64,000 nucleotides of DNA from Duganella margarita (GTDB lineage: Bacteria; Pseudomonadota; Gammaproteobacteria; Burkholderiales; Burkholderiaceae_D): assembly GCF_009857535.1 (NCBI RefSeq), contig NZ_WWCS01000007.1:62001-126000 (forward strand), given 5' to 3'. The notes under the pieces were generated by a model. The model was given only the letters and a program-made list of their open reading frames with translations. It made no database searches and had not been told where the DNA came from. This document shows positions 35,855 through 45,288 of this stretch, one piece after another; positions within the stretch are counted from its first letter, which is position 1; each line of letters starts with the position of its first letter. The position numbers were made by a program, and so were the translations under genes.

Positions 35855-36946
35855 TTACAATTTCATGGCGCTGACATAGCCCGTCAGTTCCAGATAGGCG
35901 CGGCCGATGCGCTTGCCGTTACGGTTCAGCGTGACCGCACCTTCCCAGTACACCGCGCCGACCGAGCGGCGCGAATCGAGCTCCTGGTCGTCCTGCAGCG
36001 GCACTACATCCCACACGCTGCCGCCGGTGGTGAGCCGCGTGGCGACCGGGTATTCGGCATTGGTGCGCGGTGAACGCCACTTGCGCTGCGGGCTGAAACT
36101 GACCTGGTCCGGCGCGAACTGCGTGATCTTACCGGATGCGTCACGCCATGTCGCGTGCGCCCATAGTTTAGCACCTGTCTTGCTTCGGATCTGGAATGCC
36201 ATTAATGCACCGCCGTCATCGAGGTTGGCGCCGATCCAATCCCAGCCGCTGGCATCGGGATCGACGTATTCGCTGAACCACTCGTGGTCGAGCCACGCGC
36301 TGCCGGTGACGGCGACCGGCTTGCCGTTGCGGGTGACATTGCCGCTCACTTGCAGGTGCGGTTCGCTGTAGTAGTAGCTGGCCTGGCCCGGGCGCGGACC
36401 CTTGCGCGAGTAGCCGCGCTGATCTTCCGGCATCACGGCCTGGCTGGGTGTCAGTTTGATGTCATATTTGAATTGCGCGCTGTCGACATGGACGGTGTAG
36501 CTTCCATCGGCGGCGCGCACCATGTGCCAGTCTTCCAGCTTGACGTCGGTGTCGCCGGTTTTGGCGTAGGACAGGCCGAAGCCTTCGCGCGCGGAGCGCT
36601 GGTCGTGTAGCAGCTTACCATTGGCCGGGTCGGATATGGCGGCGTGGCCGATGATCAGCTGCTTGGGCGCGAACTGGCTAGGGTTGTCGCGGTCGTGCGT
36701 GGTGGCGCTGCGGAAGAAGGTGACCTGGAAGCCGAGCGGCTTGCCGTCCGGCGTGTCGAGCCAGCCGGTGACGTACCACCATTCGGTTTTAAATTCCGGA
36801 TGGGCGCCGTAGTCCTTGGGGAAGGACAGCGTGACGCCGGCCGGCAGCGGCGTGACCGTCGCAAACTCCGGCGCGGCGGCATGCGCCGGCAAAGACAGTG
36901 CGAGCGCCAGCGTGGCTGCGGCAAGGCGCAGCAAGCGGATGAACAT
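35855..36946 (-). CDS. AttH/CrtC-like lipocalin-fold secreted protein
   Basis: The 363-residue protein has a signal peptide (residues 1-24, ending PAHAAA). An AttH/hydroxyneurosporene-synthase (CrtC-like) double-lipocalin domain follows: KDYGAHPEFKTEWWYVTGWL, GFQVTFFRS, GSAWLDHEWFSEY and WDWIGANLDDG. AttH proteins are usually encoded with an FtsX/MacB-type permease and an ATPase and are thought to act on envelope lipids. Here the permease overlaps it by one base (TGATG), but no ATPase adjoins. The ATG at 36946 is set by that overlap; the frame runs on to 37066 inside the permease. Confidence 0.87.
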   Translation of the reverse strand: MFIRLLRLAAATLALALSLPAHAAAPEFATVTPLPAGVTLSFPKDYGAHPEFKTEWWYVTGWLDTPDGKPLGFQVTFFRSATTHDRDNPSQFAPKQLIIGHAAISDPANGKLLHDQRSAREGFGLSYAKTGDTDVKLEDWHMVRAADGSYTVHVDSAQFKYDIKLTPSQAVMPEDQRGYSRKGPRPGQASYYYSEPHLQVSGNVTRNGKPVAVTGSAWLDHEWFSEYVDPDASGWDWIGANLDDGGALMAFQIRSKTGAKLWAHATWRDASGKITQFAPDQVSFSPQRKWRSPRTNAEYPVATRLTTGGSVWDVVPLQDDQELDSRRSVGAVYWEGAVTLNRNGKRIGRAYLELTGYVSAMKL

Positions 36947-39630
36947 CACCAATCCTCCCTGACGGCGCGTATCGGCCCGCCGGACAGCGCCTGGCGACCG
37001 GCCAGCAGCGCGGTGAGCGCGGCGGCGGCCAGCAGCAGGCCGGCCACGGTGGCCAGCAGCGGCCATGGCATGTGCAGTTGCATGGTCCAGTGGAAGGACT
37101 GCGGATTGACGACGAAAACCAGGATCAGGCTGATCACCCAGCCCAGCGCAAAGCCAGTGACGATGCCGAGTGCCGTCAGCGAGCCGCCTTCGATCGCCAG
37201 GATGGACAGCACCTGGCGGCGTGTGACGCCGACGTGGCGCAGCATGCCAAATTCCTTGGCGCGCGCCAGCGTCTGCGCCGAAAAGGTGGCGGCCACGCCA
37301 AACAGGCCGATGACGATGGCAATCGCCTCCAGTAGGTAAGTGATGGCGAAGCTGCGGTCAAATATCTTCATGCTCATGGCGCGGATTTCCGATGGTTCGC
37401 TGGCGTTCAGCGCGGCGGCGAACGGCAGCAGTTTGAGTGCCTTGATGGTGTCTTCCGGCCGGCTGCCCGGTTTGAGCGTGAGCGCCACGCCGCTGACGTC
37501 CTGTTCGCCGGTGATGGCGCGGTAGTCGCTCAGCCGCATCTGGATGGTGCCGGTGGGTCGGGCGTAGTCGCGCCAGACGCCGGCCACGAGGAATGCGCGC
37601 GGGGCGCCGGCCAGCGGCAGTTCGATGCGCTGGCCGACTTTCATGCCGTACAAATCTACCATGGCTTCCGATACCCACACCGGCGGCGGCTGGCCTGCTA
37701 CCGGTGGTTGCGTGGCGCCGACGATGGCCAGCGTGCGGCCGGGATTGGCCGCATCCACCGTGCGCGCCATCAGCGTGACTGGCGGACGGCCCGGCGCCAG
37801 GGCGACGGAGCGCGTGGCCAGGAAGTCAGCGCTGGCGACGCCGGGCAGCGCGGCCACGGCCGCCTGTTCCTGCGGCCGCAAGCCGGCCGTGGCGCCGCCG
37901 CTGGCGGTACTGACGTAGATATCGGCCGGCAGGATGTGCAGCAGCCAGTCGTCCAGCGACACGCGGAAGCTGGCGACCATGATGGCCATGGCGACCATCA
38001 GGCTGAAACTGGATAGCACGCCGCCCAGCGCGATGCCAGCCTGGCTGGAGGCGTTGGCGAGGCGGGACAAGGTGAGTGTCATGACGGCCGACGCATCGGG
38101 TTTGCCGGCGGTGGCGGCGCTCCAGCGCTGGTGCGCGAAGCGGAATACGATGGCGGCAAGGCGCGGCATCAGGCCGATGGCGCCAATCAGCAGCAGGGCG
38201 ATGGACAGATAGCCGAACAGCGGCAGTTCGAATATCGGTGGCGCTTGCGACAGCAGTGCGGCCAGGGCGATGCACGCCAGCGATGGCCAGGCGCGCGACA
38301 GGCGCGACATCGCGGCTTCTTCGCTGCCGGATTTGAGAGCGATGGCTGGCTTGGCGCGGGCGGCGTCCAGCGCCGGCGCGGCGCAACCCAGCAGGGCAAC
38401 GGCCACGCCCAACGCGAAGTAGATGGCGGCGGCCACCGGTGTGAATTGCACTTGCGGACGCACACCGGAGAAGAAGCCGGCGCCGAGATCCGCGCCCATG
38501 AAATGCAGCGCGGCGGCGGCCAGGCCATAGCCGGCGGCGATGCCGAGGGCCGAACCGGCGATGCCGAGGCACAGCCCTTCGAGCAGGATCTGGCGCAGCA
38601 GACGGCGGCGGTCCATGCCCAGCACGCGCAGCAGCGCGAACTGGCTGCGGCGGCGGATCACGGACAGTGCTTGCGTGGAGAAGACCAGGAAGGCGCCGGT
38701 GAACAGCGCCACCAGTGCCAGCACGGTGAGGTTGACGCGGTAGGCTCGGCTCATGCTTTCGTTGCTGTTGTTTTGTTCGTCGTCGTTGGGCTGGTTGACG
38801 CGGAAGCGGCCGGGATAGCGGGCTTGCAGGTCTTTCTCCAGTTGGGCCTTGAAGGCTTCGCGGTTGACGCCATCTCGCAGCTTGAGGTCGATGCGCGACA
38901 GTTGGCCGAGTTTTGCGAAGCGCCATTGGGCGGCGCCGATGTCCATCACCGCGATGCGCTGGCCGGCGCGGGCGGCAGGCAGCGCGCCGGCGACGCGCAG
39001 TGTCACCTGGCCGGTGCCGACTTGCAGCGTGATGGTGTCGGCCTGCGGTTGCAACCATTGCTGGGCGGCGGCCGACAGGAACAGGGCGTCGTCAGCCAGG
39101 GTGTCGTTAATGTTGTTGTCGGTGGGCGTGCCGACCAGTTCCGGCGAGATGTAGCTGGCGCGGAAGGCGTCGGTGCCGATGATTTTGAGGGCGGTGCGCT
39201 GGCCTGGAACGGAGGCGTCGAATTCCAGCGTGGGGGAGGCGATGACCACACCGTCACGTTGCGCCAGTGTCGGGTAGATGGCCTCGTCGAAGAATGGTTC
39301 GGTGCCGCGCACCTGCACGTCGGCGAGGCCGGACAGGCCTTTGACGGCGGCGGAGAATTCGTTGAAGGCGGCGGCGTTGATGAGGTGGATGGCGAAGCCG
39401 AGCGAGATGCCGACCGCAATCGCGGCAATCGCCACCAGGGCCCGCACCGGATGCGCGCGCCATTCGCCCAGCAGCAGCCAGCGTGACAGCTGGCGCATCG
39501 ACGCCGCCGGCGCGTCTGGGAGCGGGAGCGCACCGGCGCTTACTGGCGCGACGGGTGCCGTGGTGGTGGTTACGTCGGGCGCGGAGTGGGCGTCCGGTCG
39601 GACGGCGGAGTCGCGGGGGCTGTCGGACAT
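36946..39630 (-). CDS. FtsX-family ABC transporter permease (AttFG-type fusion)
   Basis: The 894-residue membrane protein has two FtsX/MacB permease units in tandem. The first has a helix near residues 60-80, then a periplasmic domain and three helices at about 300-440. The second repeats the plan, ending near residue 890. FtsX-type signature regions occur twice (RRRSQFALLRVLGMDRRRLL and AKEFGMLRHVGVTRRQVL). The start at 39630 is fixed by a TAATG overlap with the DUF4124 gene. The residues before the first helix are a disordered Thr/Pro/Ala leader. The partner ATPase expected for this class is not in the neighbourhood. Confidence 0.88.
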   Translation of the reverse strand: MSDSPRDSAVRPDAHSAPDVTTTTAPVAPVSAGALPLPDAPAASMRQLSRWLLLGEWRAHPVRALVAIAAIAVGISLGFAIHLINAAAFNEFSAAVKGLSGLADVQVRGTEPFFDEAIYPTLAQRDGVVIASPTLEFDASVPGQRTALKIIGTDAFRASYISPELVGTPTDNNINDTLADDALFLSAAAQQWLQPQADTITLQVGTGQVTLRVAGALPAARAGQRIAVMDIGAAQWRFAKLGQLSRIDLKLRDGVNREAFKAQLEKDLQARYPGRFRVNQPNDDEQNNSNESMSRAYRVNLTVLALVALFTGAFLVFSTQALSVIRRRSQFALLRVLGMDRRRLLRQILLEGLCLGIAGSALGIAAGYGLAAAALHFMGADLGAGFFSGVRPQVQFTPVAAAIYFALGVAVALLGCAAPALDAARAKPAIALKSGSEEAAMSRLSRAWPSLACIALAALLSQAPPIFELPLFGYLSIALLLIGAIGLMPRLAAIVFRFAHQRWSAATAGKPDASAVMTLTLSRLANASSQAGIALGGVLSSFSLMVAMAIMVASFRVSLDDWLLHILPADIYVSTASGGATAGLRPQEQAAVAALPGVASADFLATRSVALAPGRPPVTLMARTVDAANPGRTLAIVGATQPPVAGQPPPVWVSEAMVDLYGMKVGQRIELPLAGAPRAFLVAGVWRDYARPTGTIQMRLSDYRAITGEQDVSGVALTLKPGSRPEDTIKALKLLPFAAALNASEPSEIRAMSMKIFDRSFAITYLLEAIAIVIGLFGVAATFSAQTLARAKEFGMLRHVGVTRRQVLSILAIEGGSLTALGIVTGFALGWVISLILVFVVNPQSFHWTMQLHMPWPLLATVAGLLLAAAALTALLAGRQALSGGPIRAVREDW

Positions 39631-40061
39631 TAGCGGGGACACTCCAAGCTCATGGCCTCGCCGGCGCGTTGGGCGCGCAGGCGGGCGGCTTCGGTGGCCT
39701 GGCCGGTGGCGCGGCGGGCGTCTTCGTCGGCCCAGCGTTTGTTCAGTTTGAGCTTGTCGCACTTCTTGCGCTGGACGGCGGCCGCCTGCGACACGCGCGC
39801 CGCATCGCGCTCGTCACGCTCCTCGCGCTTGAGACGCGCCTTTTCCAGCGCGTCGGCCTGTTTTTGCTGGCGGCGCAACGCGGTGGCTGCGGCGGCGTCT
39901 CGCGGCGGCGCGGCGGGCGCCTCCAGCGTAGAAGCATCTGCGCCAGCAGGGCAAGGCGCATCGCTATAAGTCGTCTTGCCATCCGCCTGGCACTTGTAGA
40001 CGGTTTGTGCATACGCCACCAGCGTGGCAGCCCACATCACGACAACGATCAGCAGTTTCAT
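39630..40061 (-). CDS. DUF4124 domain-containing periplasmic protein
   Basis: The 143-residue protein has a signal peptide (residues 1-18, ending VAYAQ) followed by the DUF4124 signature VYKCQADGKTTYSDAPCPAG. A long Ala/Arg/Glu/Lys-rich helical, probably coiled-coil, region (about 45-110) follows, and then C-terminal Cys residues. Function unknown. The ATG at 40061 has GAGGCTGAC upstream and is chosen over a TTG at 40076. The stop overlaps the permease start by one base, an unusual partner for a transporter. Confidence 0.82.
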   Translation of the reverse strand: MKLLIVVVMWAATLVAYAQTVYKCQADGKTTYSDAPCPAGADASTLEAPAAPPRDAAAATALRRQQKQADALEKARLKREERDERDAARVSQAAAVQRKKCDKLKLNKRWADEDARRATGQATEAARLRAQRAGEAMSLECPR

Positions 40062-40072
40062 GTCAGCCTCGG

Positions 40073-41479
40073 TCAAAGGATTTTCCCGGGGTTCATGATA
40101 CCCAGCGGGTCCAATGCCGCTTTGATGGCTCGCATCATATTCAGCTCTACCGCCGACTTGTAATGCGCCAGCTCGTCGCGCTTCAACGCGCCAATGCCAT
40201 GTTCGGCAGAAATCGAACCGCCAAACGACACCACGCTATCGTGCACGACACGGTTGACCTTCTCCTGGTTCGCCAGGAAGTCCTCGTTAGAGATGCCCAC
40301 CGGCGGCGCCACGTTGTAATGCAGATTACCGTCGCCCAGATGGCCGAAGCACACCAGCTGACAGCCCGGAAACGCCGCGTCCAGCTGCGGTCCGGTGACG
40401 GCGATAAAGTCCGCAATCCGCGACACCGGCAGCGAAATATCGTGCTTGATGTTCTTGCCCGCCTTGGCCTGCGCCAGCGGAATATGCTCGCGCAACTGCC
40501 ACAAGCCAGCCGACTGCGCCACCGACGTCGCGACCACCGCATCATTGATCACATCACGCTCCAGCGCCGCGCCGATTGCCTGCTCCAGCAGCCCGACCGC
40601 ATGCCGCTCCGACTCGCTGCTGCTCAACTCCAGCAGCACGTAGTGCGCATGCGGCGTGACGAAAGGCTTGGGCAGTTGCGGGAACTGCTCCGCCACCAGC
40701 TCCAGGCAGTAGCGCGACATCAGCTCAAAGCCGGTCAGGCTGGAGCCACAATAGTCCTGCATCAGCACCAGCAACTGCTGTGCAGCGGCCGGCGAGGGCA
40801 GCGCCGCCAGCGCCGTGATGCTGGCCTTCGGCTGCGGATACAGCTTGAGCACCGCGCCTGTGATGATGCCCAGCGTGCCCTCGGCGCCGATGAACAGGTC
40901 ACGCAAATCGTAGCCGGTATTGTCCTTGCGCAGACCACGCAGGCCGCTCCATACCTCGCCCTGCGGCGTGACCACTTCCAGCCCGAGGCACAATTCGCGC
41001 GTGTTCCCATAACGCAGAACCGCCGTGCCGCCCGCATTGGTCGACAGATTGCCGCCAATGGTGCAGCTGCCTTCCGCCGCCAGCGACAGCGGGAACAGGC
41101 AGCCCTCGGCCGCTGCCGCTTCCTGAATCTGCTGAAGTATGCAGCCCGCATCCACCGTCATGGTGCGATTGACCGGATCGATCTGGCGAATGCTGTTCAG
41201 CCGCGCCAGCGACAGCACCACCTGCGCGCCGCTGGCATCCGGCACGCTGCCCAGCACCAGTCCCGTGTTGCCTCCTTGCGGTACCAGCGCCACCCGCTGC
41301 GACACGCAAACGCGCACCAGCGCCGCCACCTGCTCCACCGAGCCGGGACGCAGCACCGCCAGCGCCTTGCCGGTAAAGCGTCCGCGCCAGTCGGTGAGGA
41401 AGGGAGCCATATCGGCCGGCGCGTCGAGCACATAAGCGTCGCCGACGATGGCGCGGCATTGCGTGAGAAAATCTATCAT
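40073..41479 (-). CDS. FAD-linked oxidase, D-lactate/D-2-hydroxyacid dehydrogenase type
   Basis: The 468-residue flavoprotein has a PCMH-type FAD domain (VALVPQGGNTGLVLGSVPD, GCTIGGNLSTNAGG-type stretch around 130-145, GLRKDNTGYDLRDLFIGAEGTLG). The GlcD-like C-terminal domain has CFGHLGDGNLHYN and the terminal SISAEHGIGALKRDEL, LDPLGIMNPGKIL. Such enzymes oxidise D-lactate, glycolate or D-2-hydroxyglutarate and pass electrons to the respiratory chain. No GlcE/F or Fe-S partner adjoins. The ATG at 41479 overlaps the DUF2069 stop by four bases. Confidence 0.9.
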   Translation of the reverse strand: MIDFLTQCRAIVGDAYVLDAPADMAPFLTDWRGRFTGKALAVLRPGSVEQVAALVRVCVSQRVALVPQGGNTGLVLGSVPDASGAQVVLSLARLNSIRQIDPVNRTMTVDAGCILQQIQEAAAAEGCLFPLSLAAEGSCTIGGNLSTNAGGTAVLRYGNTRELCLGLEVVTPQGEVWSGLRGLRKDNTGYDLRDLFIGAEGTLGIITGAVLKLYPQPKASITALAALPSPAAAQQLLVLMQDYCGSSLTGFELMSRYCLELVAEQFPQLPKPFVTPHAHYVLLELSSSESERHAVGLLEQAIGAALERDVINDAVVATSVAQSAGLWQLREHIPLAQAKAGKNIKHDISLPVSRIADFIAVTGPQLDAAFPGCQLVCFGHLGDGNLHYNVAPPVGISNEDFLANQEKVNRVVHDSVVSFGGSISAEHGIGALKRDELAHYKSAVELNMMRAIKAALDPLGIMNPGKIL

Positions 41480-41883
41480 TTGACCGTGTTGACCTTGATC
41501 TTGTCCAGCAGCTCCCGCGCCATCTTTTTGGCGGCGCGCTTGTACGGACGCAGATACAGCACGGCGCACACAAAGTAGACGCAGACCACCGCCGCCTCGC
41601 CCCAGCCCAGCCACGCCGACAGCGAGCCGATATCGCTCCAGCCGCGCACCACGCCTTCGGTGAAGTACAGCAGTATCATCATCGAGGTCCATTGCAGCGT
41701 GTAGATGTCACGCTTCCAGACGCCGTACAACGGCAGCAGCAGCGGCACCGCCTTCAGCACCAGCCATGAACCGCCCGGCTTTAGCGGCGCCAGCACCATC
41801 TCCCACAACACACACAAGATAATCAACGTCCCCAGGCTGCCGATGGCGCCCCAGTGAAAATACTTCTGCATTGTGGTTTCCAT
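41476..41883 (-). CDS. DUF2069 domain-containing inner-membrane protein
   Basis: The 135-residue protein has four predicted membrane helices (about 12-30, 40-57, 67-80 and 94-112) and a basic C-terminus (RPYKRAAKKMAREL), matching DUF2069. It is often found beside wrbA, as here (15 bases apart). Function unknown. An alternative start four codons later (41871) is possible. Its stop overlaps the start of the FAD oxidase gene. Confidence 0.85.
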   Translation of the reverse strand: METTMQKYFHWGAIGSLGTLIILCVLWEMVLAPLKPGGSWLVLKAVPLLLPLYGVWKRDIYTLQWTSMMILLYFTEGVVRGWSDIGSLSAWLGWGEAAVVCVYFVCAVLYLRPYKRAAKKMARELLDKIKVNTVK

Positions 41884-41898
41884 GGCGCTTATCCGGGT

Positions 41899-42537
<639 letters not shown>

Positions 42538-42568
42538 TCATTGCCACTGTTGTAATACGATAGCGCCC

Positions 42569-43945
42569 ATGTACCAAAAATATATTCGTCCCGTTTTCTC
42601 TTATCTCTTCCGCACCTGCCGCAGCGGCGTCCAGACCGTCCGGTCGCTGTCCTGGCCGGAGGTGCGGGATCTGTTCCTGTTCGCGCGCCGCCGGTTGCAG
42701 GAGGAGAGCGTGCCGCAGGTGGCCGGCAGCCTGACCTTCACCACCGTGTTCGCGCTGGTGCCGCTGCTGACCATCGCGCTGGCGATCTTCACCACCTTCC
42801 CGATTTTTAACACGTTCCGCAGCTCGCTGGAGGCGTACTTCGTGCAGAGCGTGATGCCGAAGACGATTTCCAGCACCATCCTTAACTACCTGACCATGTT
42901 TGCCTCCAAGGCCACGCGGCTGTCGGCGGTGGGGGCGGTGGCGCTGATCTTCACCTCGATCGCCATGATGAACCTGATCGAGCGCGTGTTCAACCGCATC
43001 TGGCGGGTGCGCGGCCAGCGCTCGTGGACCAAGCGCATTCTGGTCTACTGGGCCCTGATTTCACTCGGACCGCTGCTCATCGGTGTCTCGCTGACGCTGT
43101 CGTCGCAGGTGTTCATGGCCACCAGCGACCTGGTTGGCGATGTGCCGATCCTGGGGGCGCTGATTTACACCGTGCTGTCGTTCACGCTGACCATGGCCAC
43201 CTTTACGCTGCTGTACGTGGTGGTGCCGAACCGCGACGTCGACTGGCACGATGCCGCGTGGGGCGGGCTGGTGGCCGGCCTGGCTTTTGAAATCGCCAAG
43301 CGCGGGTTTGCCATTTTCATCACGCAGTTCCCGACTTATTCCAAGATTTATGGCGCGCTGGCGGCCTTGCCGCTGTTCCTGTTGTGGGTCTACGTGTCGT
43401 GGATGATTACGCTGTTCGGCGCCTTGCTGACCGCTGCGCTGCCGGTGGTGAAGTACGAACGCTGGTGGCACGAGGCGCTGCCGGGCGGCGAGTTTGTCGA
43501 CGCCATGGCGATCCTGCGCGTGCTGCACGTGGCCTCCGTGTGCGGTGATACGGCGCTGGTCAGCTCGGGACAGATCCGCGAACGCACCCGCCTGGGCTTC
43601 GATGAAATGGACAATCTGCTGGAACGCATGGTGGCGGAAGGCTGGGTAGGCCGGGTGCCGGTGGCCGCGCCGCCGCGCGTCCAGTGGGGCAAGCGGGTCA
43701 GCGATGGCGCCGACCACTGGGTCATCCTGGCCAATACCGACAAACTGACGCTGGCGGAAGTCTACCGCCTGTTCGTCTTTGCCGGCATGCCGGTCAACGC
43801 CGGCGTGGTGGCCGACGGCGACGATGAACGCGACCAGCAGGCCGCGCGCGAAGCCGCCCTGCTGGCGCGGGAAGTGGAAACCGCAGTGGAATCAGGCCTG
43901 GGCAAGACCCTGGCCGACCACTTTGGCCCTATCGACTGCCGATAA
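42569..43945 (+). CDS. YihY/virulence factor BrkB family membrane protein
   Basis: The 458-residue protein carries the YihY/BrkB domain with six predicted helices (about residues 45-300), including VPQVAGSLTFTTVFALVPLLT and the late motif LPLFLLWVYVSWMITLFGA. The cytoplasmic C-terminal part (about 305-400) resembles a winged-helix-like module (LLERMVAEGWVGRVP). Older annotation as RNase BN is wrong for this family. Function is unsettled; roles in envelope or transport are proposed. The last 17 bases overlap the converging hydrolase gene. Confidence 0.88.
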   Translation: MYQKYIRPVFSYLFRTCRSGVQTVRSLSWPEVRDLFLFARRRLQEESVPQVAGSLTFTTVFALVPLLTIALAIFTTFPIFNTFRSSLEAYFVQSVMPKTISSTILNYLTMFASKATRLSAVGAVALIFTSIAMMNLIERVFNRIWRVRGQRSWTKRILVYWALISLGPLLIGVSLTLSSQVFMATSDLVGDVPILGALIYTVLSFTLTMATFTLLYVVVPNRDVDWHDAAWGGLVAGLAFEIAKRGFAIFITQFPTYSKIYGALAALPLFLLWVYVSWMITLFGALLTAALPVVKYERWWHEALPGGEFVDAMAILRVLHVASVCGDTALVSSGQIRERTRLGFDEMDNLLERMVAEGWVGRVPVAAPPRVQWGKRVSDGADHWVILANTDKLTLAEVYRLFVFAGMPVNAGVVADGDDERDQQAAREAALLAREVETAVESGLGKTLADHFGPIDCR

Positions 43946-44648
43946 ACCCGGCCAGCGCGCTGCTGACGGCGCGCGCTTGTTCGGCCATCATCGCGTGGCC
44001 GGCTTCCAGCGTCATGGTTTGGGCGTGCGGCATGGCTTCGATCAGCCGGCGCGCTGCCTTGGACGGCGTCATGACGTCGCCCGCGCCGAAGATGAACAGG
44101 GTAGGGCAGCGCACCGCGCGCGCGGCGGTTTCGCCGTTATCGTAGGCGTTGCAGGCGGCGAGGTCGGTGTACAGCAGTTGGGCGGGATTGGCGGCCGCCA
44201 GGCGCAGCATCAGCTGGCGCAAGGTGTCGGTGTCCGCATAGCCCTGCGCGTGCGACCATTTGGTGACCATGTCGATGGCGCGGGTTTCGTCGTTGCGCGC
44301 GGTGTCCAGCAGCGCTTCAGCCACTTTCATCGGGAAGGCGGAGCCCAGCAGGGCCAGGTGCGTGACGCGCTGCGGCGCCTTGCCGGCCACTTCCAGCGCG
44401 ATCAGGGAACCCATGCTGTGGCCCACCAGCGCCGCATGTTGCACGCCGGCTGTCTCCAGCGTGGCCAGCAGCCAGTCGGCCATGGCGCTTACGCTGGCCA
44501 GCGCCGGACCAGCGTAAGCGCCATGGCCCGGCAGGTCGATCGCGAGGGTGGAATAGCCCAGATCCGCAAGGTGGCGGTTTTGCGCCGTCCACACGGTATG
44601 GTCGTTCAGTGCGCCGTGGATGAAAACCACGGTATGCATATGCGGCAT
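43929..44648 (-). CDS. Alpha/beta hydrolase
   Basis: The 239-residue alpha/beta-hydrolase-fold protein has FIHGALNDHTVW (oxyanion His-Gly), the elbow GHSMGSL near residue 98, an Asp in FGAGDVMTPS and the late His in LEAGHAMMAEQA. Substrate unknown. ACGGAGACCGAC precedes the ATG at 44648. It overlaps the yihY 3' end by 17 bases on the opposite strand. Confidence 0.87.
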   Translation of the reverse strand: MPHMHTVVFIHGALNDHTVWTAQNRHLADLGYSTLAIDLPGHGAYAGPALASVSAMADWLLATLETAGVQHAALVGHSMGSLIALEVAGKAPQRVTHLALLGSAFPMKVAEALLDTARNDETRAIDMVTKWSHAQGYADTDTLRQLMLRLAAANPAQLLYTDLAACNAYDNGETAARAVRCPTLFIFGAGDVMTPSKAARRLIEAMPHAQTMTLEAGHAMMAEQARAVSSALAGFIGSR

Positions 44649-44824
44649 GTCGGTCTCCGTTTTTGCGCCTATCCTACAGCAATAAGCATTAAGACCAGAA
44701 TGTTATGTTTTGCTTACGCGAACCACTGGCTTTTTTGGCGGGCATACGCTACATTCGCAACAAGGCTTAGAACAACTAGAACTCCCATTCACAGAGCGCA
44801 TATCAGCGAACAGGACGGCCCAAC

Positions 44825-45280
44825 ATGAAAGTCTCCGAAATTCTGCAAGTTAAAGGTTCCATCCTTTACACCATCTCCCCCGATCAACCGCTGGTGGACG
44901 CCGCCAACACCATGGCCGAGAAAGACATCGGCTCGCTGGTGGTGATGGAATTTGGCGATCTGGTGGGCATGCTGACCTTCCGCGAAGTGCTGCGGGCGCT
45001 GCATGACAATCAGGGCACCGTGGGAGGCGGCACGGTCCGCAAGCACATGGACGACCACCCGATTACCGTTACGCCGGACACGGAAGTGAACGAGGTGCGC
45101 CGCATCATGCTGGAAAAGCACGCGCGTTACCTGCCGGTGATGAACGCCAAGACCATCCTGGGCGTGATTTCGTTCTACGACGTGGCGCGTGCGGTGCTGG
45201 AAGCGCAAAGTTTTGAAAATCGCATGCTCAAGGCGTATATCCGCGACTGGCCGTCCGAAGCCGAACAGGCCGCAGATTAA
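44825..45280 (+). CDS. CBS domain-containing protein
   Basis: The 151-residue protein consists of a CBS-domain pair (Bateman module): residues about 1-65 (ILQVKGSILYTISPDQPLVDAANTMAEKDIGSLVV) and about 72-132 (HMDDHPITVTPDTEVNEV...RYLPVMN). CBS pairs bind adenosine nucleotides or NAD as energy sensors. As a stand-alone module its partner is unknown. It converges on the large regulator gene with eight bases between stops. Confidence 0.9.
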   Translation: MKVSEILQVKGSILYTISPDQPLVDAANTMAEKDIGSLVVMEFGDLVGMLTFREVLRALHDNQGTVGGGTVRKHMDDHPITVTPDTEVNEVRRIMLEKHARYLPVMNAKTILGVISFYDVARAVLEAQSFENRMLKAYIRDWPSEAEQAAD

Positions 45281-45288
45281 TCACAGTA

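Noticed and set aside
40007..41578. 523-codon plus-strand frame opposite the FAD oxidase
   Set aside because: Arg/Gln/His-rich shadow translation; the opposite strand has complete flavoenzyme motifs.
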